Under the pieces are notes generated by a model. That model was not told where the DNA came from, did no database searches, and saw only the letters and a list, made by a program, of their open reading frames with translations. A program made the translations under genes and the position numbers. Of a stretch of 23,999 bases of DNA, positions 13,869 through 21,334 are shown piece by piece. Each line of letters starts with the position of its first letter. Position 1 is the first letter of the stretch. The DNA comes from an uncultured Faecalicatena sp. (GTDB lineage: Bacteria > Bacillota > Clostridia > Lachnospirales > Lachnospiraceae): positions 1 through 23,999 of the forward strand of contig CABTYO010000028.1 of the NCBI GenBank assembly GCA_902489075.1, given 5' to 3'.

Positions 13869-14867
13869 CTACTCACTGTACGGGATTCCCAGATGAGCGT
13901 AGGCAAATTCAGTCGCGACCCGTCCTCTCGGAGTGCGCTGTATGAAACCGGTCTTTAACAGATACGGCTCATACACATCTTCCAGGGTTCCGGCATCCTC
14001 TGAGATCGTAGCTGCCAGTGTGTCCAGGCCCACAGGACCTCCCTGGAACTTCTCGATCATAGTCAGAAGGATGTTCCGGTCAATGTGGTCCAGACCATAT
14101 TTATCTACATCCAGCAGATCCAGCGCATAATTTGCGACTGCCTCGGTAATCACACCGTCATACTTCACCTGCGCAAAATCCCGGACCCTTTTCAGAAGAC
14201 GGTTCGCAAGCCTCGGCGTCCCCCTGGAACGCTTGGCGAGTTCCAGCGCTCCCCGCTCATCGATCTCCACATCCAGAACAGTGGCAGAACGCAGGATGAT
14301 CGTCTTTAACTCCTGCTCCGTATAGAATTCCAGATGGTTCACCACACCAAAGCGGTCACGCAAAGGGGCTGTGAGCATTCCCGCCCTTGTCGTTGCCCCG
14401 ACCAGGGTGAACTTCGGCAGGTCCAGGCGGATGGACCGGGCAGTTGCCCCTTTTCCGATCATAATGTCGATGGCATAGTCCTCCATGGCCGGGTAAAGGA
14501 CTTCCTCTACCTGACGGTTCAGCCTGTGGATCTCGTCCACGAACAGGACATCATTCTCTTGCAGATTATTCAGAATTGCCGCCATCTCCCCCGGCTTCTC
14601 AATCGCCGGACCGGATGTGATCTTGATATTCACACCCATCTCATTGGCAATGATCCCGGCAAGCGTAGTCTTTCCAAGTCCCGGAGGGCCATAGAACAGA
14701 ACGTGGTCCAGCGCCTCTTTACGTTCCTTCGCCGCCTTGATATAGATCTTTAATGTCTCTTTCGCCTTCTCCTGACCGATATAATCCTCCAGGAACTGGG
14801 GGCGCAGACTGCTCTCGATCTTTACATCTTCTTCCAGATTTTCCGTTGTAATAATTCGTTTTCCCAT
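13869..14867 (-). CDS. ruvB: Holliday junction DNA helicase RuvB
   Basis: 332 aa, normal length. AAA+ ATPase with Walker A GPPGLGKT (60-67), Walker B DEIH (111-114), sensor motif GATTRAGMLTAPLRDRFG, and the C-terminal winged-helix region ending LKTGFIQRTPRGRVATEFAY. RuvB is the ring motor that drives branch migration with RuvA. Start ATG 14867, GAGGGAG 5 nt upstream. It follows ruvA by 63 nt. No ruvC in the window. Confidence 0.98.
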   Translation of the reverse strand: MGKRIITTENLEEDVKIESSLRPQFLEDYIGQEKAKETLKIYIKAAKERKEALDHVLFYGPPGLGKTTLAGIIANEMGVNIKITSGPAIEKPGEMAAILNNLQENDVLFVDEIHRLNRQVEEVLYPAMEDYAIDIMIGKGATARSIRLDLPKFTLVGATTRAGMLTAPLRDRFGVVNHLEFYTEQELKTIILRSATVLDVEIDERGALELAKRSRGTPRLANRLLKRVRDFAQVKYDGVITEAVANYALDLLDVDKYGLDHIDRNILLTMIEKFQGGPVGLDTLAATISEDAGTLEDVYEPYLLKTGFIQRTPRGRVATEFAYAHLGIPYSE

Positions 14868-14930
14868 ATGCTCCCTCTATCATTTCCAAAGCGGATATCC
14901 AAAATCCACTCTGCTTCTTACTTAATGAAG

Positions 14931-15533
14931 TTAAAACAGCTTCTTCAACGCCTCTTTCAGCAGATCCTCCACCGTCGGATTCTCAAGCGCCACCTGCTTC
15001 ACAGCCCGCAGGCTCTCGGTGCTTCCATATCCCAGTGCCACCAGGGCCTGCACCGCCTCGGACTGGACTGTACTGTCGCTCTGGGCAGCAGGCGCGGCAT
15101 CATTGCCGATCGCATGATCCAGGATGTCCGCAATATCCAGCTTATCCTTTAACTCGATAATCAGCTTCTCCGCTGTCTTCTTCCCGATTCCCGGAGCGGA
15201 TGATATGGCCTTTACATCTCCTGCGAGCACCGCATACCTAAGGTCATCCGGACTCAGCTTCGACAGGATGCTTAAGCCGCCCTTTGGCCCGATCCCGCTC
15301 ACCCCGATCAGTAATTTAAAAATCTCCAGGTCATCTCTTGTCAGGAATCCGAACAGCTGCATCGCATCTTCCCTTACATTCAGATATGTATGGATCTTCA
15401 CCTCGCTGCCTGTGGGCGGAAGCAGTGCCATGGCCTGTCCCGGCATATAGATGCCATATCCCACGCCCCCGACATCCACAACCACTTTATCTTTTTCCAG
15501 AGCGGCCAGCTCGCCGCGAATATATGAAATCAT
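14931..15533 (-). CDS. ruvA: Holliday junction DNA helicase subunit RuvA
   Basis: 200 aa, normal length. N-terminal OB fold (ISYIRGELAALEKDKVVVDV), two helix-hairpin-helix motifs (IGVSGIGPKGGLSIL and SAPGIGKKTAEKLIIEL), then a flexible linker and a C-terminal domain (SEAVQALVALGYGSTES) that contacts RuvB. It binds four-way junctions as a tetramer. Start ATG 15533 with AGGAGATAGG upstream. It follows the Gx transporter gene by 19 nt, so ruvAB are probably co-transcribed with the two membrane genes before them. Confidence 0.98.
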   Translation of the reverse strand: MISYIRGELAALEKDKVVVDVGGVGYGIYMPGQAMALLPPTGSEVKIHTYLNVREDAMQLFGFLTRDDLEIFKLLIGVSGIGPKGGLSILSKLSPDDLRYAVLAGDVKAISSAPGIGKKTAEKLIIELKDKLDIADILDHAIGNDAAPAAQSDSTVQSEAVQALVALGYGSTESLRAVKQVALENPTVEDLLKEALKKLF

Positions 15534-15552
15534 CTTCCTATCTCCTGTCTTC

Positions 15553-16050
15553 TTAATTCTTCAGGCTGATCCCCCGTATCCTCTTTAGCACCTCATTGGA
15601 TACAAGCCCGATCAGCATGCCCGTCACAACCCCTGCAGTCAGAAGCACGGGAAGGTAATAGCCGACCCGGTATGTCTCCACCACAGCCATCGCCACCGCC
15701 AGCTGTCCGATATTGTGGGATACGCCCCCGGCAATACTGACGCCCATCACGCTGAAGGATCCCCTTGCCTTGAGAACCGCCATCACCGCCAGGCTCAGAA
15801 TACCGCCTGCCAGACTGTAAAGAATGGCAAACAGATTCCCGAACAGAAAGCCGGACAGCACGATCCTCACAACGGACAAAAGAAGTGCATCCTTCGGTCC
15901 CGACTTATATAACATAATGACAATCATCAGGTTCGCCAGCCCCAGCTTGATCCCGGGAACTCCAAATTGAATGGGGATCAGCATCTCCACGTAACTAAAG
16001 ATCAGGGCAAGGGCTGTAAACACGCCGAAATATGCTGCTTTATTCTTCAC
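15553..16050 (-). CDS. Gx transporter family protein (formerly 'heptaprenyl diphosphate synthase component I')
   Basis: 165 aa, about five hydrophobic segments. VPGIKLGLANLMIVIMLY and the Gly-rich GGILSLAVMAVLK and SIAGGVSHNIGQL segments are typical of the Gx/Hpre_diP_synt_I family, which resembles ECF-type S components. The old enzymatic name is doubtful for this isolated membrane subunit. Start GTG 16050 with AGGAGG 8 nt upstream. It directly follows the NusG-II gene and the pair stands head-to-head with apbE, a context pointing to a substrate needed by the flavin or redox system (inference). Confidence 0.88.
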   Translation of the reverse strand: MKNKAAYFGVFTALALIFSYVEMLIPIQFGVPGIKLGLANLMIVIMLYKSGPKDALLLSVVRIVLSGFLFGNLFAILYSLAGGILSLAVMAVLKARGSFSVMGVSIAGGVSHNIGQLAVAMAVVETYRVGYYLPVLLTAGVVTGMLIGLVSNEVLKRIRGISLKN

Positions 16051-16061
16051 TTGTCTTCCTC

Positions 16062-16418
16062 CTACTTCGCCACTGCGTCCAGCTCACTCTTCTCCCCGCC
16101 CTTAATCGTCACCACAACCCTGTTCGGCAGGCAGATAATACTCTCTCCGTCCCGGGAGATCGCCTTCTGATGTACACACAGCTTATCCGGGCAGTCAGCA
16201 TCCTTCATATCTGCCTGTCCGTTGTGTATCACCAGTGTATTCGTTCCGTTAATGTCAACCGTCTGGTCAGCCGCCAGATCATAGGTCCCGTATGCATCTC
16301 CATCTACCGTTATCACCACCTGGGCGCTTTCATCCTTCCCTTTCAGGAAATGGTAACCCATGAAGGAAACCGCCAGAAGCAGTATAACACCAATCAGGAT
16401 AAAATCATTTTTTTTCAT
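16062..16418 (-). CDS. NusG domain II-containing membrane-anchored protein
   Basis: 118 aa. An N-terminal membrane anchor (about 6-24) is followed by an extracytosolic beta domain (about 33-118). It holds CPDKLCVHQKAISRDGESI and CLPNRVVVTIKG, the conserved Cys pair and third Cys of the stand-alone NusG domain II family. This is not the transcription factor NusG: only domain II is present, and it is outside the cell. Such proteins are repeatedly found beside Gx transporters, ApbE and Rnf or other FMN-bearing redox complexes. Start ATG 16418 with GGAGG 5 nt upstream. First gene of the unit that includes ruvAB, with a promoter giving only a ~10-nt leader. Confidence 0.88.
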   Translation of the reverse strand: MKKNDFILIGVILLLAVSFMGYHFLKGKDESAQVVITVDGDAYGTYDLAADQTVDINGTNTLVIHNGQADMKDADCPDKLCVHQKAISRDGESIICLPNRVVVTIKGGEKSELDAVAK

Positions 16419-16435
16419 TTCAGCCTCCGTTCATT

Positions 16436-16464
16436 ATCATAGCACACAGCCTTTTAGAATGCAA
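16436..16464 (-). promoter_or_regulatory. Promoter for NusG-II / Gx / ruvAB
   Basis: On the minus strand, TTGCAT (16459-16464), a 17-base spacer and TATGAT (16436-16441). The predicted transcript start is about 16429, next to the GGAGG (16424-16428), so the leader would be unusually short. Confidence 0.65.
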
Positions 16465-16476
16465 TCACATGTTCGA

Positions 16477-16505
16477 TTGTAATTTTCCTGTAAAATGGTT
16501 ATAAT
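16477..16505 (+). promoter_or_regulatory. apbE promoter
   Basis: TTGTAA (16477-16482), a 17-base spacer and a perfect TATAAT (16500-16505), 39 nt before the apbE ATG. Its -35 lies 12 bp from the -35 of the divergent NusG-II promoter, so one regulator could affect both. Confidence 0.75.
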
Positions 16506-16544
16506 AAGCAGGTTCCAAGTGAAAACAACCAGAAAGAGGATACT

Positions 16545-17522
16545 ATGAAACGACTAATTAAACACATACTCCCCTGCCTTGTTTCGGCAGCCGTTCTCTT
16601 CTCACTGGCAGGATGCACAAAGCCGCCCGCAGGGGAATCCCTGGAGGCGTTCGGCACCTATTTTGATACAATCATCTCCATCAAAATATGGGAAGGAGAT
16701 GAAAAAATGCTGGACCACTGCAAAGAAATGTGTTCCCGGTATGAACAGTTATTCAGCTATACCATCGAAACCAGCGACATCTCCAGAATCAACGCTGCGA
16801 AGGGAAAGCCTGTAAAAGTGGATGAAGAAACCATCGAACTGATTCAAAAAGGTCTGTACTACAGCCAGCTTTCCGGCGGTAAATTCGATATTACGATTGC
16901 ACCGCTTAGCGAACTCTGGGATATTGAACATAACCCTGGCAGCATACCGGATGCAGCATCCATAGAAGAAGCCAAAAGCCACGTTGATTACAGAAACGTA
17001 CTGGTAGAAGGAAACACCGTTACTCTTAAGGATCCAAAAGCAGCAATCGATCTGGGTGGAATCGCAAAAGGTTTCATCGCAGACAAACTGAAAGCATACC
17101 TGAAAAGCGAAGGGATCGAGCATGGACAGATCGACCTGGGCGGCAATCTGCTCACCATCGGAAGCAAAATTGACGGCAGCGATTTCCATATCGGCATACA
17201 GAAACCATTTGCCAAAACTAACGAAGCAATCACAACCGTTGATGTCCACGATCAGTCCGTTGTTTCCTCCGGCATTTATGAACGGTATTTCAAAAAGGAC
17301 GGCAGAATCTACCATCATCTGCTGGATCCCAAAACCGGATATCCTTACGACAATGAGCTTCTTGGTGTCACCATCATCTCAGACCAGTCTGTTGACGGCG
17401 ATGGATTGAGCACCACATGCTTTGCCCTGGGATTGGAAGAGGGTACAAAGCTGATCGAAAGTCTGGACAATGTCCAGGCGATTTTCATAACAAGTGACTA
17501 CAGCCTGCATTATGCGGGCTAA
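16545..17522 (+). CDS. apbE: FAD:protein FMN transferase ApbE (lipoprotein)
   Basis: 325 aa, usual length. A signal peptide ends in the lipobox LAGC (lipidated C24), so the enzyme is anchored on the outer face of the membrane. ApbE landmarks follow: GTYFDTIISIKI, GGKFDITIAPLSELW, IDLGGIAKGFIADKL, GQIDLGGN, HHLLDPKTGYP and the metal-binding DGDGLSTTCFALG. It transfers FMN from FAD to a Thr of target proteins. The targets are next door: RnfG (DALSGATIT) and RnfD (DGVTGATP). Start ATG 16545 with AGAGGA 6 nt upstream. Monocistronic, own promoter, convergent with rnfB. Confidence 0.96.
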   Translation: MKRLIKHILPCLVSAAVLFSLAGCTKPPAGESLEAFGTYFDTIISIKIWEGDEKMLDHCKEMCSRYEQLFSYTIETSDISRINAAKGKPVKVDEETIELIQKGLYYSQLSGGKFDITIAPLSELWDIEHNPGSIPDAASIEEAKSHVDYRNVLVEGNTVTLKDPKAAIDLGGIAKGFIADKLKAYLKSEGIEHGQIDLGGNLLTIGSKIDGSDFHIGIQKPFAKTNEAITTVDVHDQSVVSSGIYERYFKKDGRIYHHLLDPKTGYPYDNELLGVTIISDQSVDGDGLSTTCFALGLEEGTKLIESLDNVQAIFITSDYSLHYAG

Positions 17523-17549
17523 GCGTCCGGATACATTTTCAGTAAAGCA

Positions 17550-17616
17550 ATGCCTGCCTGTATCACGCATGACGGATTTAACTCATCCGGTCACCGCGAT
17601 ACAGGCAGGCATTTTT
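17550..17616. terminator. Shared terminator between apbE and rnfB
   Basis: ATGCCTGCCTGTATC (17550-17564) pairs perfectly with GATACAGGCAGGCAT (17598-17612), giving a 15-bp stem, followed on the plus strand by five T's (17612-17616). The 33-nt interior contains a second small stem (TGAC-GGAT with ATCC-GGTCA). On the minus strand the stem is followed by TTGCTTT, so it can also serve the Rnf operon. Confidence 0.85.
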
Positions 17617-17634
17617 GCATTTCAATTCTCTTCC

Positions 17635-18447
17635 CTATGAAATCGGGATCTTCCTCGGTGTGATGATCTTTCTCGGGCACTTCTCTGCGCAGATACCGCA
17701 GTTCGTACACTTCTGAGGATCAATGTGCGCCAGGTTATCTGTTACTGTCACAGCCCCTGCCTCACAGTTCTTCACACACAGACGGCATCCGATACAGCCG
17801 ACCAGGCAGACATCCATAAGCGCCTTGCCCTTGTCATTGGAATTACACTGTACAAATGTCTTCTGGTCATACGGGATCAGTTCGATCAGGTGCTTCGGAC
17901 ATGCGGCAATACATTTACCGCAGGCTTTACATTTCTCCTTATCAACTACTGCAATCCCTTCTACGATATGAATGGCATCGAACGGACATGCCTTCACACA
18001 GGTTCCGAATCCCAGGCAGCCATAGTCGCAGCCTTTTGGTCCGCCATCCTGCATCATATTGACCATGGTACAGTCTTCGATCCCGTAATACTCATACTTA
18101 TCCTGAGCCTTCTCACAGGTTCCGGCACACTTTACAAAAGCCGTCTTACGTACCTGCTCTCCGGCAGCCTCGCCCATGATCTCGCCGATCTTTGCCGCAA
18201 CCGGTGCACCACCGACCGGACAGCCGCCGACTTCTGCCGTGCCTGCCACGATAGCGGCAGCCAGGCCGGAACATCCTGCGTACCCGCACCCGCCACAGTT
18301 ATTGCCCGGAAGCACGCCCATGATCGCCTCTTCTCTCTCATCGACCTCCACGGCAAACTTCTTTCCGGAAATCCCAAGGAAAACACCGATGAATAATCCG
18401 GTTCCGCCGACGATTACCGCAGCTATTAAAATTCCTGATATACTCAT
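17635..18447 (-). CDS. rnfB: Rnf electron transport complex subunit RnfB
   Basis: 270 aa. An N-terminal membrane helix (about 4-25), then the CGGCGYAGC cluster (C51, C54, C59, with C76), then ferredoxin-like 4Fe-4S motifs at about C140-C154, C173-C183, C218-C228 and C247-C257. RnfB is the cytoplasmic entry point that accepts electrons from reduced ferredoxin and passes them to the membrane subunits. Start ATG 18447, AGGAGG 8 nt upstream. It is the last gene of the operon, 12 nt after rnfA, in the clostridial C-D-G-E-A-B order. The many clusters match RnfB of clostridia and acetogens. Confidence 0.97.
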   Translation of the reverse strand: MSISGILIAAVIVGGTGLFIGVFLGISGKKFAVEVDEREEAIMGVLPGNNCGGCGYAGCSGLAAAIVAGTAEVGGCPVGGAPVAAKIGEIMGEAAGEQVRKTAFVKCAGTCEKAQDKYEYYGIEDCTMVNMMQDGGPKGCDYGCLGFGTCVKACPFDAIHIVEGIAVVDKEKCKACGKCIAACPKHLIELIPYDQKTFVQCNSNDKGKALMDVCLVGCIGCRLCVKNCEAGAVTVTDNLAHIDPQKCTNCGICAEKCPRKIITPRKIPIS

Positions 18448-18459
18448 GTTTATTTCCTC

Positions 18460-19035
18460 CTAAATTAATCCTGAAAATCCGAAAAATGCGATTGCCATCA
18501 GTCCTGCTGTAACTAGGACGATCGGAGTTCCCTGAAATGATTCTGTGATATCATTGTGTTCGATCTTCTCTCTGATGCCGGCCATCAGTACGATTGCCAC
18601 GAGGAAACCGAATGCAGTTGCGATACCATTGACTACACCTTCCAGAATGCTGTAAGACTTCTGCACGTTTGTCAGTGCCACACCAAGTACTGCACAGTTT
18701 GTTGTGATCAGAGGAAGGTACACGCCCAGCGCATTATACAAAGGCGGCATGGCCTTCTTTAAGAACATCTCCACAAACTGTACCAGAGCCGCAATGACGA
18801 GGATAAAGACAATCGTCTGCAGATACTCAAAGTGTGTCGGTATCAGGATAAACTTATAGATCAAACCTGTTACAAATGATGCGATCGTAATAACGAAGAT
18901 AACAGCGCCGCCCATTCCGCCTGCGGTCTTTACATTCTTAGAAACACCGAGGAACGGACAGATTCCAAGGAACTGGCTGAGTACAACGTTATTGACGAAT
19001 GCAGAACCAACTGCAATTAAAAGTAATTCTTTCAT
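18460..19035 (-). CDS. rnfA: Rnf complex membrane subunit RnfA
   Basis: 191 aa, six membrane helices. C26 in LGICPFLG and C114 in LITTNCAVLG are the two half-membrane Cys that, together with the matching pair in RnfE, hold the intramembrane 2Fe-2S cluster in NQR/Rnf structures. Start ATG 19035, AGGAGG 8 nt upstream; 23 nt after rnfE. The gene is homologous to rnfE with inverted topology. Confidence 0.97.
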   Translation of the reverse strand: MKELLLIAVGSAFVNNVVLSQFLGICPFLGVSKNVKTAGGMGGAVIFVITIASFVTGLIYKFILIPTHFEYLQTIVFILVIAALVQFVEMFLKKAMPPLYNALGVYLPLITTNCAVLGVALTNVQKSYSILEGVVNGIATAFGFLVAIVLMAGIREKIEHNDITESFQGTPIVLVTAGLMAIAFFGFSGLI

Positions 19036-19058
19036 TTTGCTCTCCTCCTATTCCTTCT

Positions 19059-19778
19059 CTATTTTGCTGCTTTCTTTTCCGGTGTCACATCCATGAACAT
19101 GCTGCCGCCGCATCTGTCTTTCTTGCCGCAGCTTTCACAGTTTGCACCGCAGCCGATCCTGTCGGCAGCCGGATCACCCTTTGCTGCTGCTTTTTTCTTG
19201 AACTTGTTCTGCAGTGCAGTTAAGCCTGCAAGCACAAAGAATGCACCAGGAGCCAGGATGAAGATTGTGACTGGTTCATAGGAAGACGGGAGGATCTGGA
19301 TGTTAAATACCTTTCCGGAACCAACCAGCTCTCTGACAATACCGATTGCTGTCAGACCTACTGTAAATCCAAGTCCCATACCGATACCATCAAAGATGGA
19401 CGGCAGCACCGGATTCTTGGATGCATAGCTCTCTGCTCTTCCCAGGATGATACAGTTAACAACGATCAGAGGGATGTAGATTCCCAGTGAAGCATACAAG
19501 CTCGGAACGAATCCCTGTAAAAGGAACTGCACCATGGTTACGAAAGATGCAACTACAACGATGAATGCCGGCATTCTCACGGAATCCGGAATGATCTTCC
19601 GGAGCATGGAAATCAGCATATTGGATAATACAAGTACAACGGTTGTGGAAAGTCCCATACCGATACCGTTGATTGCCGAGGTGGTGACCGCCAGTGTCGG
19701 ACACATTCCCAGCATCAGCACGAAGGTAGGGTTCTCTTTGACCAGACCGTTAAACAGTCGTTCTGTATACTTATTCAT
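19059..19778 (-). CDS. rnfE: Rnf complex membrane subunit RnfE with Cys-rich C-terminal tail
   Basis: 239 aa. Six membrane helices over residues about 15-190, with the cluster ligands C26 (GMCPTLA) and C109 (IVVNCIILG) and the conserved PSSYEP segment. After the last helix comes a Lys-rich stretch and a tail with C210, C214, C217 and C223 (C-x3-C-x2-C-x5-C), which is not part of the core fold. ATG 19778 is the true start (AGGAGG 8 nt upstream); a GTG two codons earlier is too close to that site. Its ATG overlaps the rnfG stop codon by 8 nt, so translation is coupled. Confidence 0.96.
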   Translation of the reverse strand: MNKYTERLFNGLVKENPTFVLMLGMCPTLAVTTSAINGIGMGLSTTVVLVLSNMLISMLRKIIPDSVRMPAFIVVVASFVTMVQFLLQGFVPSLYASLGIYIPLIVVNCIILGRAESYASKNPVLPSIFDGIGMGLGFTVGLTAIGIVRELVGSGKVFNIQILPSSYEPVTIFILAPGAFFVLAGLTALQNKFKKKAAAKGDPAADRIGCGANCESCGKKDRCGGSMFMDVTPEKKAAK

Positions 19779-20385
19779 TGACACTACCTCCTAACACATT
19801 CTGAAAATAGGCAAGGGCAGAGTCCACCGCATTCGTTACAGCGTTCGTTGTAATCGTAGCGCCGCTCAGTGCGTCGATCTTATCGTCGCCCTTCTCTCCG
19901 GTCTTCGTATAAGCAAACTTTTCAACCTGCTTATCCTTAAACTGGTCTTTGAACGCAGGTTCTGTTGCCTTCATACCTAATCCTGCCGTCTCAGCGATTG
20001 TCAGCATCTCGATGCCTTTTACCGTACCATCGCTTAAGATACCGACAGACACTACGATATCCCCGCCATATCCTTCATGGGAGGTTACAGTGACAACATA
20101 TCCCATGTCTTCACCGCTTTTATCCTTTGCAACAGCCACTTCTGTAATATCATCGGCTGTATAACCTGCTGCTTTTAATGCCTTTGCAGCTTCACTTTCG
20201 TCAAAGTCTGCATACTCTTCGAAATTCGCCGCGTCAGAAAGGACTGTCTTGTAAGCCTTCTGCTTCGCATTCTCCTCTGCTACGGCGATCGGTGCCTTCG
20301 TCACCTCATAGACAAGACCCAGAAGTGTTCCGGCAACCAGAGTGATAATCGTAAGTATTAAAGTATTCTTTATAATCTTATTCAT
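19771..20385 (-). CDS. rnfG: Rnf complex FMN-binding subunit RnfG
   Basis: 204 aa. One N-terminal helix (about 8-27) anchors an extracytosolic FMN-binding domain. GYGGDIVVSVGI, TAGLGMKATEP and the flavinylation motif DALSGATIT are present; T177 is the expected site of covalent FMN, added by ApbE. It relays electrons within the complex. Start ATG 20385 with AGGAGG 9 nt upstream; its A is also the last base of the rnfD stop codon (TAATG). Confidence 0.96.
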   Translation of the reverse strand: MNKIIKNTLILTIITLVAGTLLGLVYEVTKAPIAVAEENAKQKAYKTVLSDAANFEEYADFDESEAAKALKAAGYTADDITEVAVAKDKSGEDMGYVVTVTSHEGYGGDIVVSVGILSDGTVKGIEMLTIAETAGLGMKATEPAFKDQFKDKQVEKFAYTKTGEKGDDKIDALSGATITTNAVTNAVDSALAYFQNVLGGSVNE

Positions 20386-21317
20386 TATTTCTCTCCTCCT
20401 TTACCAAATGGTTTTGGAAGAGTAATCTTCTCGATCAGCGGTACTAAAAGGTTGCTGATGATGATCGCATAGGATACACCCTCTGCAGAGCCGCCAAACA
20501 GTCTGAACAGACCGGTCAGAAGTCCCAGACAGATACCGTATACGATCTGCCCGCCCTTTGTGATCGGAGAAGTCACATAATCCGTTGCCATAAACCATGC
20601 ACCGAGCATCAGTCCGCCGCCACAGAGATGTGCGGTAATATACTGCGGGTCAAATCCATGCCCCCCGAAAATCGTAATAAAGATTACAAATGTGACAATA
20701 TATGTACCCGGGATTCTCAGATCAATGATTCCCATCAGCAGCAGGAACATCGCACCGACCATAATAGCGATCACAGATGTCTCACCAATCGTACCACGGA
20801 TGTTGCCAAGAAGCATATCCATGGTATTGACAGCCTCCCCTGCCTTTAACTCGGCAAGTGGTGTTGCCCCTGTTACTCCGTCATATACGAAGTATGTCAT
20901 ACGTCCTGTAAAGGAAATCAGAAGAAAACATCTTGCACCCAGTGCCGGGTTCATGAAGTTCTGCCCTAATCCTCCGAAAAGCTGCTTTACGACGATAATC
21001 GCAAATACGGAACCTAAAGCGCCCATCCACAGAGGAAGAGTCGGCGGCAGGTTCAGCGCTAATAAAAGTCCTGTGACAACTGCACTGAAGTCTTTGATCG
21101 TGATCGGCTTGTGCATCAGTTTCTCATATAAGTATTCAGCAAGCACCGCGGTTAAGGTCGTGACAACAACAAGGAGCCATGCATTCTCATGTCTGAAATT
21201 ATAGATTCCAAAAATCGTAGCCGGCAGAAGCGCGATCACAACGTACAGCATGATATTACTGGTCGTTACCTTATCTCGTATATGCGGTGAAGATGATATG
21301 TTATAATTCTCGTTCAA
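20385..21317 (-). CDS. rnfD: Rnf complex membrane subunit RnfD
   Basis: 310 aa with about nine membrane helices. SSSPHIRDKVTTSNIML at the N-terminus and GQNFMNPALGARCFLL are family hallmarks; DGVTGATP carries the Thr (T152 in this numbering) that receives FMN from ApbE. The start is probably TTG 21317, because GAGAGGTG lies 6 nt upstream; a GTG at 21326 sits directly on the ribosome site. It begins 17 nt after rnfC. Confidence 0.96.
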   Translation of the reverse strand: MNENYNISSSPHIRDKVTTSNIMLYVVIALLPATIFGIYNFRHENAWLLVVVTTLTAVLAEYLYEKLMHKPITIKDFSAVVTGLLLALNLPPTLPLWMGALGSVFAIIVVKQLFGGLGQNFMNPALGARCFLLISFTGRMTYFVYDGVTGATPLAELKAGEAVNTMDMLLGNIRGTIGETSVIAIMVGAMFLLLMGIIDLRIPGTYIVTFVIFITIFGGHGFDPQYITAHLCGGGLMLGAWFMATDYVTSPITKGGQIVYGICLGLLTGLFRLFGGSAEGVSYAIIISNLLVPLIEKITLPKPFGKGGEK

Positions 21318-21334
21318 TTTTCTCACCTCTCTCG

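Noticed and set aside
17725..18396. Plus-strand 223-codon frame
   Set aside because: Antisense to rnfB, which has conserved Fe-S motifs.
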